Part shown: positions 1 to 7,316 of the stretch, one piece after another
Layout: each line of letters starts with the position of its first letter
How positions within the stretch are numbered: the first letter of the stretch is position 1
Assembly (NCBI GenBank): GCA_937910265.1
Contig: CALEPD010000190.1
Span: forward strand, 1 to 12,295
Source: an uncultured Bacteroidales bacterium
GTDB taxonomy: Bacteria; Bacteroidota; Bacteroidia; Bacteroidales; P3
Length of the DNA stretch: 12,295 nucleotides
Direction: 5' to 3'
Made by a program: the position numbers and the translations under genes
Notes under the pieces: generated by a model
What the model was told of the DNA's origin: nothing
Database searches by the model: none
What the model saw: only the letters and a program-made list of their open reading frames with translations

Positions 1-13
1 ATAGCATAACTTA

Positions 14-45
14 TTTGCATATATGCGATAAATTTTGTACCTTTG
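14..45 (+). promoter_or_regulatory. Bacteroidota-type promoter of the ybjQ-like gene
   Basis: TTTG at 14-17 (the -33 element) and TACCTTTG at 38-45 (the -7 element, consensus TAnnTTTG) are separated by 20 bases, the preferred spacing for the Bacteroidota primary sigma factor. Transcription should start near 50-52, giving a leader of about 17 nt before the ATG at 69. Confidence 0.8.
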
Positions 46-68
46 CAGGGTGAAATAAACATTTAATT

Positions 69-389
69 ATGATCGTAACTACTACACAATCTATTCAGGG
101 TCATGAGATCCGTGAATACAAAGGCCTTGTTTCGGGCGAAGTTATTTTTGGTTTGAACTTTGTGAAGGACATGTTCGCATCGGTTCGTGATTTTATTGGT
201 GGTCGCAGCAATACCTACGAGAAAGCGATGGTTGATGGCCGCGAGCAAGCGCAACGCGAGATGGAGCAACGCGCCCGTGCGATGGGTGCCAACGCCATTG
301 TTGGCGTATCGTATGGCTACGAGACCGTCGGTCCCAATGGCTCCATGCTGCTGGTGTCTATTTCAGGCACTGCGGTGGTGGTGGAGTAA
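69..389 (+). CDS. YbjQ/UPF0145 family (putative heavy-metal-binding domain) protein
   Basis: A 106-aa cytosolic protein. It matches the YbjQ/UPF0145 family in length and pattern: an N-terminal beta segment (MIVTTTQSIQGHEIREYKG), a glycine-rich turn with GLVSGEVIFG, a central helix rich in E, R and Q (residues about 50-75, DGREQAQREMEQRARAMGA), then NAIVGVSYGYE and a C-terminal beta strand ending GTAVVVE. The family is often labelled heavy-metal-binding from structural predictions, but its role is not established and no Cys or His cluster is seen here. The start at 69 fits the promoter at 14-45. It stands alone and converges on the minus-strand tracrRNA gene that ends at 441. No clear terminator follows on the plus strand. 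It is probably a housekeeping neighbour marking the left edge of the CRISPR locus. Confidence 0.9.
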   Translation: MIVTTTQSIQGHEIREYKGLVSGEVIFGLNFVKDMFASVRDFIGGRSNTYEKAMVDGREQAQREMEQRARAMGANAIVGVSYGYETVGPNGSMLLVSISGTAVVVE

Positions 390-440
390 GGGGAAAATCA
401 TGTTATCAAATAATGAAAGTAACACGATGCGTAATGAGAT

Positions 441-467
441 AAAAAAATCCCACGGAGTACGCGGGAT
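441..467 (-). terminator. Intrinsic terminator of tracrRNA 1
   Basis: On the minus strand, ATCCCGCG pairs with CGTGGGAT (8 bp with one G-U pair, 5-nt loop), followed directly by seven T (441-447). On the plus strand the hairpin is not followed by a T-run, so it should act for the tracrRNA and not for the convergent ybjQ-like gene. Confidence 0.85.
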
Positions 468-513
468 TGAGAAATCTACGGCTTATAGCCTTATTGTGAA
501 AAGCTTAAATAGT
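441..513 (-). ncRNA. tracrRNA 1 (cas9-adjacent)
   Basis: Read on the minus strand, the transcript would start near 513, just after a TATCTTTG -7 box, and enter an anti-repeat at once. The plus-strand segment 494-513 matches the array repeat (crRNA sense) at 17 of 20 positions. This gives a 7-bp lower stem, a 2x2 internal mismatch (UU/UU) and a 7-bp upper stem, an A/A mismatch and 3 more pairs: the lower stem, bulge and upper stem layout usual for crRNA:tracrRNA duplexes. Next comes CACAATAAGG, then a nexus hairpin GGCT-ATA-AGCC at 480-490. It ends in an 8-bp terminator hairpin (447-467) followed by seven U. Length is about 73 nt. Position upstream of cas9 and divergent from it is common in type II-C loci. 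Function is inferred from base pairing and context. Confidence 0.88.
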
Positions 514-517
514 TTTG
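510..517 (+). promoter_or_regulatory. Possible cas9 -7 element
   Basis: TAGTTTTG fits TAnnTTTG and would start a transcript near 523, giving a leader of about 35 nt for cas9 (ATG 559). No TTTG is present 19-21 bases upstream, so the promoter is incomplete and may be weak. It abuts the opposite-strand -7 box of tracrRNA 1 at 518-525 and overlaps its anti-repeat. Confidence 0.45.
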
Positions 518-549
518 CAAAGATACAGATTTATTCCGAACAAACCAAA
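518..549 (-). promoter_or_regulatory. tracrRNA 1 promoter
   Basis: On the minus strand, TTTG (complement of 546-549) and TATCTTTG (complement of 518-525) are separated by exactly 20 bases, a full Bacteroidota promoter. The expected start, near 511-513, coincides with the first anti-repeat base. The -33 element lies about 10 bases upstream of the cas9 start codon. Confidence 0.85.
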
Positions 550-558
550 AAAAATCAT

Positions 559-3500
559 ATGGCTGGAAAAACATTAGGCATCGATTTAGGGACCAATTCA
601 TTAGGAATAGCTCTCCGAGACCCGGACAAGGGCATAAACCTTATTGACCAAATAGAGTATTACAATTCCATTATATTTTCATCTGGTGTAGGTAACAGTA
701 AAAGTGGAGAATATTCATATGCATCCGAACGAACAAAACATCGTTCCAAACGCCGCCTATACCAAGCACGAAAATACCGAATCTGGGCAACCTTAAAAGT
801 GCTTATCGAACACTCATGCTGCCCGCTTTCCGCACAAGACCTTGAGAAGTGGTCGAAATACGACAAGGAGAAAGGCTTCAAACGAGAATATCCTATCAAC
901 GCCACAGAATTTGAGCAATGGGTACGCCTGGATTTCGACAACGACGGTATAGCCGACTATACAAGCCCTTACCAATTGCGCGACGTACTTATGCACAAAA
1001 CAATCGACTGGAACAATACCACCGACCGCTACAAATTCGGACGTGCCATGTATCACATAGCACAACGCAGGGGATTTAAAAGCAGCAAAGGCGAAACCCT
1101 CAAAGAGATGACGGAAAAACAAATGTCGGAAGAATTCGATATTTCAGCCTCGCTCAAAAAGTCGGAGGAAAAGAAATCCGGAAAACTCGAAAAGTACAAA
1201 ACAGAGCGCAACCTGCCCACTGCAGGATGCGCGTTTGCCCAATTAGAAAGAGAAGGCGTACGTGTTCGTGGCAGCGAATATCAAGCCGTACGCTCTCAAC
1301 TCCATGAAGAAGTCGATGCAATATGCAAATATCAAGGAATTGACCAAATATGTCCCCCATTGTACAGGTCACTCATCAGCACCAAACGCAACGAAGGCAC
1401 CATATTCTACCGACGTCCACTGCGTTCACAAAAAGGCAACATCGGCAAATGCACATTAGAACCTAAGCAAAGAAGATGCCACCTGAGCCATCCCGATTCC
1501 GAAGAAGCCAATGCATTAGAAATCATCAACAGCATACGCTTCACCATCGACAACGAGACCCGGGCACTTAACGAAGATGAACGCGCAACCATTTTCGAAA
1601 ATGTATTCACACAAGCACGAAAAACATTCAAGTTTGCGGACATCCGTATAGCGATTGAAAAAATACACGATATAAAACTCGACTATCAAAACAAAACCAT
1701 CAACTACGCCGACGATACCACCGTAGCAGGATGCCCCACCATAAACAGACTAAAAAAAATCTTGGGTTCCGACTGGAGATCCCAAACAATTACCACTTAT
1801 CGGGAAAGGACAAACTATAAAACAGGTGAAGTTCATACAATTAGTTACAACTATGAAGATATTTGGCACATCTGCTTCAATAGCGATGATGCGGAAGACA
1901 TCATTGACTTTGCCGACAAAGCCGGTTGTTTCACAGACAAACAAAAAGATGAGATGGTCCGCCTATGGAACACCATACGCGACGGCTACGCTTCGCTAAG
2001 CCTCAAAGCAATACGAAACATCCTGCCCATGCTACGTATGGGATTAATCTACAGCGATGCCGTTGCCTTTGCCAAAATACCCCACATTATTGGACAAGAG
2101 CGATGGAACAAAGAATCAGGCGAAATAATAAAGCTACTGAACGAAGGACTGGCACAGCACCGCAAAGAGGTCAATGCAATAAAAATCGCCAACACCTTGA
2201 TAAGCGCATACAAGTCGCAGGACTTCGAACACCAACAAGCGTATAAAAACACCGACTACCAACTTGACGAACAAGACCATGCCGACATACAGCGCAGCAT
2301 AACAGAAACCCTCACGCCTAAAACATGGAACCAGCTTTCCGGCGAAGAACAAAAGGAACTGACAGAAAACGTAACCAAACTTTATCAGGAATATTTCCAT
2401 TCGAGCAAGCGCAGCTACTACACATCACCCAGACAAACCGACAAAATAATGGAGATACTTAAGAGCCGCTACGAACTATCCGACCAACCGGAGGCCACTA
2501 CGCTCTACCATCACTCACACGAATCCCCATTCCCAAAAAACAAACCAACAACAATAGAGGTCGACAACAAAGTAATCAGCACACCTCTATTGCCAACCCC
2601 CAATATCGGCGCCATTAAAAACCCTGTTGCCCTGCGCGCGTTGCACATACTCAAAAAAACACTAAACCACATGCTTGAAAAGGGTATGATTGACCAATAC
2701 ACCCGCATTGTGGTGGAAACTGCACGCGACATGAACGACGCCAACTGGCGCAAAGCCATAGAACAATACCAAAAGGAAAATCAGAAAGAAAACGACGCCA
2801 TTGCAGAAATCATCAAAGAATTCCGCCCCAACTATAGCGATGACGATATTGCCAGAGGAAAATTCCTCTTTGAACAAGCCGAAGAAGGGATAAACATACC
2901 TCAAAACCAAAGAAGCAAAGCACTGAATTTCAAACGCGACTTAGAAAAATACAAAGCCTATCGCGACCAAAAATTCATATGCCTATACACTGGCAAACAC
3001 ATTTCATTGGCCGATTTATTCAACGACAACACCTACGATATTGAGCACACCATTCCCCGAAGCATCTCATTCGACGACTCGATGGCAAACAAGACCATTT
3101 GTGACACACATTACAACCGTACAAAAAAACAAAACAAACTGCCATCAGAATTATCGAATTACGACGAAATCCTACAACGAATCAAACCTTGGACAGAAAA
3201 AGTAAAACATATAAAACAACAAATTACTTTCTGGGCAGGTGAAAGCAAAAAAGCCTCCACTATCGAACGGAAAAATGAGTGTATCCAGCAACGTCATTTA
3301 TGGCAATTGGAACTTGAATACTGGGAAGCAAAAGTAAAGACATTCACCATAAAAAAAGAGGAAATCGGAACAGGATTCCGCAACCGCCAACTTAACGACA
3401 CACGCATTATAACAAAATACGCCTTCCACTACCTGAAATCCGTATTCGAAAAAGTGGATGTACAAAAAGGAACTGCCACGTCCATATTCAGAAAGATACT

Positions 3501-4794
3501 TGAAATACAAAGTCTCGATGAGAAAAAGAACCGCAACCTACACTCTCACCACGCGATTGACGCCATCGTACTCACAACCATCCCCCAAGCAGTCATCCGA
3601 GACAAAATGGCCGACAGTTTCTACAATCTACAAGAACTGAAAAAAGCACTCGAAAACCCCAATACACCTATCCAAGAAAAAGAGAACATCACCTCCAAAA
3701 TCAAACATATTGAAACAGAGATTGTGCGCCACAAACAACAATGTAGAATAGGATCGGTAAACAGACTCGTTGATTTTGTTGAAAACAACATATTGATACA
3801 CCACATAGTAAAAGACCAAACTCTTACCCCATCGCGTCGCCGCAGGCGTTCGGGCGGAAAGGTTATAAAAGGACAATGGGTTCAAGGCGATTCAATACGT
3901 GCATCGTTGCACCAAGACTCATATTACGGAGCCATCCGTAAACCTGACAACTCCTATGGCATGGTGATACGAAAACTCATCACACTACTGAACGAAAAAG
4001 ATCTTGAATCGATAGTCGACCCTGTTATCCGCAAAACCATAGCAGAACATTGCCAAGAGCAAAAAAAGGCAGGAAACTCCTTTACCAAGGCAATAGAGAT
4101 GGATATCTACATGAAAGACAGCAACGGCAAACCCATAACACACGACCGAAACGGACACATCATATCCCCCATACGCCATGTGCGATGCTTTGCCAAAGCA
4201 GGACGAGGCTACTTGAGCCGAAACACCGCACTAAAAATCAAAAAGCAGACATACCCCTCAAAACACGACCACAAAAACACCTATTACGTTCAAAACGACA
4301 GCAACTATTTATGCTTATTGTACGAAGGAACCATTAAGGGAAAAACAAAACGCGAAATGAGGCTTATAAACTATTTTGAGATAGCGCAACTCAAGTCACA
4401 CAATTTATCAAACTTGCTATCCGAACCCGAATTCAACGCCATTCCAACAACCAACGGGGAACAACTTACGCTGCGAGCCGTTATCAAAAGTGGGACTCGA
4501 CTACTATTTTACGAAAAACATCAAGAGGAAATAGACTTCAACAACAAAACAGAACTCAACAAACGGCTCTATATTGTAAACAAATTCAACATCAATAATA
4601 CCACAACTCTATATCTTTCACGCCATATCGAAGCCCGCAAAGAAAGCGACATACCCAAAGAGGAGCAAAACACAGCCTATTCGTTTTCGGAAGCACCTGC
4701 CTACCTTACACTCAAAGCCGACAAAATACAGGCGCTGGTAGAGGGTGTGGATTTTGAGATCAGCCCCATAGGTACAATTCTACTTAAGCAATAA
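559..4794 (+). CDS. cas9: CRISPR-associated endonuclease Cas9, type II-C
   Basis: A 1411-aa RNA-guided DNA endonuclease with two nuclease centres. RuvC-I is at the N-terminus (GIDLGTNSLGIAL, catalytic D9). The Arg-rich bridge helix follows at about 55-85 (ASERTKHRSKRRLYQARKYR). RuvC-II is IVVETARDM with E720. The HNH domain (about 795-870) has DIEHTIPRS with H830, plus N844 and N853 at the spacing of SpCas9 N854 and N863. RuvC-III has NRQLNDTRIITK and HSHHAIDA with H998 and D1001. ASLHQDSYYG (1115-1124) begins the WED/PAM-interacting part. All catalytic residues are present. I chose the start at 559 because the frame, although open back to 187, would otherwise run through tracrRNA 1 and the ybjQ-like gene, and D9 sits where the family has it. 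The size fits large Bacteroidota II-C enzymes. Base composition is visibly more A-rich than cas1 or purL. A strong terminator follows. Confidence 0.98.
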   Translation: MAGKTLGIDLGTNSLGIALRDPDKGINLIDQIEYYNSIIFSSGVGNSKSGEYSYASERTKHRSKRRLYQARKYRIWATLKVLIEHSCCPLSAQDLEKWSKYDKEKGFKREYPINATEFEQWVRLDFDNDGIADYTSPYQLRDVLMHKTIDWNNTTDRYKFGRAMYHIAQRRGFKSSKGETLKEMTEKQMSEEFDISASLKKSEEKKSGKLEKYKTERNLPTAGCAFAQLEREGVRVRGSEYQAVRSQLHEEVDAICKYQGIDQICPPLYRSLISTKRNEGTIFYRRPLRSQKGNIGKCTLEPKQRRCHLSHPDSEEANALEIINSIRFTIDNETRALNEDERATIFENVFTQARKTFKFADIRIAIEKIHDIKLDYQNKTINYADDTTVAGCPTINRLKKILGSDWRSQTITTYRERTNYKTGEVHTISYNYEDIWHICFNSDDAEDIIDFADKAGCFTDKQKDEMVRLWNTIRDGYASLSLKAIRNILPMLRMGLIYSDAVAFAKIPHIIGQERWNKESGEIIKLLNEGLAQHRKEVNAIKIANTLISAYKSQDFEHQQAYKNTDYQLDEQDHADIQRSITETLTPKTWNQLSGEEQKELTENVTKLYQEYFHSSKRSYYTSPRQTDKIMEILKSRYELSDQPEATTLYHHSHESPFPKNKPTTIEVDNKVISTPLLPTPNIGAIKNPVALRALHILKKTLNHMLEKGMIDQYTRIVVETARDMNDANWRKAIEQYQKENQKENDAIAEIIKEFRPNYSDDDIARGKFLFEQAEEGINIPQNQRSKALNFKRDLEKYKAYRDQKFICLYTGKHISLADLFNDNTYDIEHTIPRSISFDDSMANKTICDTHYNRTKKQNKLPSELSNYDEILQRIKPWTEKVKHIKQQITFWAGESKKASTIERKNECIQQRHLWQLELEYWEAKVKTFTIKKEEIGTGFRNRQLNDTRIITKYAFHYLKSVFEKVDVQKGTATSIFRKILEIQSLDEKKNRNLHSHHAIDAIVLTTIPQAVIRDKMADSFYNLQELKKALENPNTPIQEKENITSKIKHIETEIVRHKQQCRIGSVNRLVDFVENNILIHHIVKDQTLTPSRRRRRSGGKVIKGQWVQGDSIRASLHQDSYYGAIRKPDNSYGMVIRKLITLLNEKDLESIVDPVIRKTIAEHCQEQKKAGNSFTKAIEMDIYMKDSNGKPITHDRNGHIISPIRHVRCFAKAGRGYLSRNTALKIKKQTYPSKHDHKNTYYVQNDSNYLCLLYEGTIKGKTKREMRLINYFEIAQLKSHNLSNLLSEPEFNAIPTTNGEQLTLRAVIKSGTRLLFYEKHQEEIDFNNKTELNKRLYIVNKFNINNTTTLYLSRHIEARKESDIPKEEQNTAYSFSEAPAYLTLKADKIQALVEGVDFEISPIGTILLKQ

Positions 4795-4798
4795 CCCC

Positions 4799-4828
4799 AA
4801 GGGAGACGCGATGCGTCTCCCTTTTTTT
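4799..4828 (+). terminator. Intrinsic terminator between cas9 and cas1
   Basis: AAGGGAGACGC (4799-4809) and GCGTCTCCCTT (4813-4823) form a perfect 11-bp stem with a 3-nt loop, merging into a run of seven T at 4822-4828. Only 24 bases separate it from the cas1 ATG, so no promoter fits between them. Cas1-cas2 expression must pass through it or come from inside cas9. Confidence 0.88.
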
Positions 4829-4852
4829 CATATCACCAAAACCACAACCATT

Positions 4853-5773
4853 ATGATTAAGAAAACACTATGTTTTTCGAATGCCGCCTACCTATCGCTC
4901 GGCAACAAACAACTGACCATAAAAAGCGGCGGCAGAGACAGCACTGACAAACCAACCACCATAGCCATAGAGGATATAGGAGTGGTGGTGCTCGACCATC
5001 CGCAAATAACCATCACCCATGGGGCACTTTCGGCACTGCTCGACAACAATGCGGCAGTTATCACATGCAACGGAAGCCACCTGCCGGTGGGGTTGCTGTT
5101 GCCATTGGAGGGCAACAGCATACAAAGCGAACGCTTCCAGGAACAGTTGTCGGCTTCGCTGCCCCTGCGCAAACAGCTGTGGCAACAGACGGTAGAGCAG
5201 AAGATACGCAACCAAGCCACCCTGCTGCAGAGCGTAAACGGTACTGAGGTGGGCAACATGATGCATTGGGCAAATGAAGTGCGTTCGGGCGACAGCACCA
5301 ACCTCGAGGGACGTGCCGCCGCCTACTACTGGAGCAACCTATTCAACAATATCGATGGTTTCACCCGCCACCGCGAAGGGGAATATCCCAACCCTTTGCT
5401 CAACTACGGCTATGCCATACTGCGGGCGGTGATAGCGCGGGCGCTGGTGGCCAGCGGACTGCTGCCCACATTGGGCATACACCACCACAACCGATACAAC
5501 GCCTATTGCCTTGCCGACGACATCATGGAGCCCTACCGCCCCTTTGTCGATCGGCTGGTGGTGCAAACCATGGAGGCACTGCCGGACACCCACGAGATAA
5601 ACACCGAGATAAAACGGCGGCTGCTCACCATCCCAACACTCGAAGTGCATATAGGCGGACAACGCAGCCCGCTGATGGTGGCGGCAAGCCAAACCACAGC
5701 ATCGCTGGCAAAATGCTACAGCGGCGCCAGCCGCAAAATCACATACCCCGTATTGTATGGACCGATTCAGTGA
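4853..5773 (+). CDS. cas1: CRISPR-associated endonuclease Cas1, type II
   Basis: A 306-aa integrase that, with Cas2, inserts new spacers at the array. The N-terminal beta domain covers about 1-80 (IAIEDIGVVVLDHPQITITH, then ALLDNNAAVITCN). The helical catalytic domain has E152 in NLEGRAAAYYWSNLF, H210/H211 in LGIHHHNRYNAYCLADDIMEPYRP, and E226 in that same motif, matching the Glu-His-Asp/Glu metal site of the family. The ATG at 4853 gives the usual MIKKTLCFSN start. An upstream in-frame ATG at 4811 lies inside the terminator hairpin and was rejected. Codon use is GC-richer than cas9. It overlaps cas2 by 17 bases, so the two are translationally coupled. Confidence 0.97.
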   Translation: MIKKTLCFSNAAYLSLGNKQLTIKSGGRDSTDKPTTIAIEDIGVVVLDHPQITITHGALSALLDNNAAVITCNGSHLPVGLLLPLEGNSIQSERFQEQLSASLPLRKQLWQQTVEQKIRNQATLLQSVNGTEVGNMMHWANEVRSGDSTNLEGRAAAYYWSNLFNNIDGFTRHREGEYPNPLLNYGYAILRAVIARALVASGLLPTLGIHHHNRYNAYCLADDIMEPYRPFVDRLVVQTMEALPDTHEINTEIKRRLLTIPTLEVHIGGQRSPLMVAASQTTASLAKCYSGASRKITYPVLYGPIQ

Positions 5774-6089
5774 ATACCGCATTATGTGGATATTGGTGTT
5801 TTTCGACCTGCCCACCGAGAGCAAGAAAGAGCGCAAAGCCGCCAGCGATTTCAGGAAATTTCTTTTGGGAGACGGCTTCTCAATGTTTCAGTTTTCGATA
5901 TATGTGCGACACTGCGCCAGCCGCGAGAACGCGCAGGTACACATCAAACGGGTAAAAATGCACCTGCCCGAACATGGGCAGGTGGGTTGTCTTTGCATCA
6001 CAGACAAACAGTTTTCTGAGATTGAACTATTTATAAGCAAAAAGGAAAGTCCACCAAAGGCACCCGGCCATCAACTGGAACTGTTTTGA
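5757..6089 (+). CDS. cas2: CRISPR-associated protein Cas2, type II
   Basis: A 110-aa small protein that bridges Cas1 dimers in the spacer-integration complex. It has a ferredoxin-like Cas2 pattern: RIMWILVFFDLPTESKKERKAASDFRKFLL with the conserved Asp D17 at the end of the first strand, then GFSMFQFSIYVRHC and IKRVKMHLPEHGQVGCLCITDKQF. The start at 5757 (MDRFSEYRIMW) matches the remembered N-terminal pattern of Bacteroidota type II Cas2 proteins and overlaps cas1. ATG 5784 is a possible internal start but would trim conserved residues. No csn2 or cas4 follows, which assigns subtype II-C. A terminator lies 30 bases downstream. Confidence 0.96.
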   Translation: MDRFSEYRIMWILVFFDLPTESKKERKAASDFRKFLLGDGFSMFQFSIYVRHCASRENAQVHIKRVKMHLPEHGQVGCLCITDKQFSEIELFISKKESPPKAPGHQLELF

Positions 6090-6118
6090 ACAGAATACAA
6101 AAAACAATAGCCCGAAAT

Positions 6119-6150
6119 AAAAAATCCCGCCACGAAGGACGGGATTTTTA
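6119..6150 (+). terminator. Intrinsic terminator after cas2
   Basis: A 10-bp stem, AAAAATCCCG (6120-6129) with CGGGATTTTT (6140-6149), has a 10-nt loop and an A-run on one side and T-run on the other. It can therefore stop transcripts from either direction: the cas operon on the plus strand and the array transcript arriving on the minus strand. Confidence 0.85.
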
Positions 6151-6202
6151 TTTTCTTCGACACAATTTAACATATTCAGTACCATACTTTAACACACATC
6201 GT
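6151..6202. other. Cas-proximal flank of the CRISPR array
   Basis: About 50 bp of AT-rich sequence between the cas2 terminator and the first repeat. No TAnnTTTG element is seen on either strand. It is either a short leader or the trailer. If crRNAs are made from the minus strand it is the trailer, and the bidirectional terminator beside it would end the transcript. Confidence 0.5.
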
Positions 6203-7184
6203 GGTGTCAAAGAACTATCTTCTATGTTTACTTTTTAAGCAATTCACAACTGTCATCCAGAATACTGCGAAAAAGATTGAGGTGTCAAAGAACTATCTTC
6301 TATGTTTACTTTTTAAGCAATTCACAACTAAAATTATGAAAGAGAAAATAGACCCTAAGGTGTCAAAGAACTATCTTCTATGTTTACTTTTTAAGCAATT
6401 CACAACTGGTTCTGTCAGACACATACGTGATATTGGGTGTCAAAGAACTATCTTCTATGTTTACTTTTTAAGCAATTCACAACTATCGTTTGCCAAACAT
6501 TTGCTCCCATTTGGGTGTCAAAGAACTATCTTCTATGTTTACTTTTTAAGCAATTCACAACTTATGAGTAGTACTCTTGCTAAGACTAACAGGTGTCAAA
6601 GAACTATCTTCTATGTTTACTTTTTAAGCAATTCACAACTACGAGTACGCAATGATTACGTCGCAAAGAGGTGTCAAAGAACTATCTTCTATGTTTACTT
6701 TTTAAGCAATTCACAACCCAATATGTACTTCCATACGATGAGGATAAGGTGTCAAAGAACTATCTTCTATGTTTACTTTTTAAGCAATTCACAACCCGTC
6801 GATGGTTTTCTCGCGTGAACTGTTTGGTGTCAAAGAACTATCTTCTATGTTTACTTTTTAAGCAATTCACAACGTCCGCGATGCCTAATAGTGTATCTCC
6901 ACGGGTGTCAAAGAACTATCTTCTATGTTTACTTTTTAAGCAATTCACAACGGAAAAATCGGTATGCAACCAATCTTAATGGGTGTCAAAGAACTATCTT
7001 CTATGTTTACTTTTTAAGCAATTCACAACCTCTTAGCGTTGTGTGGTCACGCCTACCGCGGTGTCAAAGAACTATCTTCTATGTTTACTTTTTAAGCAAT
7101 TCACAACGTTGGCACCTACATAGGCATCCCATTTGAGGTGTCAAAGAACTATCTTCTATGTTTACTTTTTAAGCAATTCACAAC
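6203..7184 (-). CRISPR. Type II-C CRISPR array, 13 repeats and 12 spacers
   Basis: The 48-bp repeat on the plus strand begins GGTGTCAAAGAACTATC and ends TTTAAGCAATTCACAAC. In crRNA sense (minus strand) it begins GTTGTGAATTGCTTAAAAAG, the GTTGTGA...TTGC start remembered for Bacteroidota II-C repeats. Plus-strand repeat starts are 6203, 6281, 6359, 6436, 6514, 6592, 6670, 6748, 6826, 6904, 6982, 7060 and 7137. All 13 copies look identical. Spacers are 30 bp except two of 29 bp (6407-6435 and 7108-7136), and all 12 differ. The repeat sense is set by pairing with the tracrRNA anti-repeats, so the array is antisense to cas9-cas1-cas2. No terminal repeat is degenerate, so the old end cannot be told from repeat decay. 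Spacer targets cannot be assigned without a search. Confidence 0.98.
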
Positions 7185-7199
7185 CATAACGAATTGCTT
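7171..7199 (-). repeat. Inverted 9-bp match between array flank and terminal repeat
   Basis: AAGCAATTC inside the last repeat (7171-7179) is repeated in inverse form as GAATTGCTT in the flank (7191-7199), with 11 bases between. In a minus-strand transcript the flank would pair with the first repeat exactly where tracrRNA binds. One or two G-U pairs can extend the stem inward. Confidence 0.7.
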
Positions 7200-7316
7200 G
7201 TATAATTTATTGCAACGGTCGATAGTACTATATGGTGCTTAGCGGCGATGTGACAGCCTGCTTGCTTTCGGTTCCGAAGATTGCCCATTGAGGCTGAGGC
7301 CTGCTGCAGGCCCCTG
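7185..7316. other. Array distal flank, presumed leader
   Basis: Gene-free stretch between the array and the stop codon of the SPFH gene. It holds the 9-bp inverted match (7191-7199), an AT-rich patch (7200-7212), a small TTCG/CGAA hairpin (7267-7278) and a perfect 6-bp hairpin GGCCTG-ctg-CAGGCC (7298-7312) just past the SPFH stop. Neither hairpin is followed by a T-run on the minus strand, and no TAnnTTTG box is visible on that strand. Read-through from the SPFH gene into the array is therefore possible. Confidence 0.55.

Noticed and set aside
187..558. In-frame extension of the cas9 reading frame upstream of 559
   Set aside because: It overlaps the ybjQ-like gene and tracrRNA 1. The family N-terminus MAGKTLGIDLGTNS with the RuvC-I Asp at residue 9 fits the 559 start.
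4811..4852. Earlier ATG start for cas1
   Set aside because: It lies inside the terminator hairpin and adds 14 residues not typical of Cas1.
6201..7136. Three repetitive open frames (205, 102 and 81 codons) across the array
   Set aside because: They are translations of the CRISPR repeats, with the same peptide block recurring at each 48-bp repeat; not proteins.
7298..7312. GGCCTG-ctg-CAGGCC hairpin as the SPFH terminator
   Set aside because: No T-run follows on the minus strand, so it is recorded only as a hairpin.
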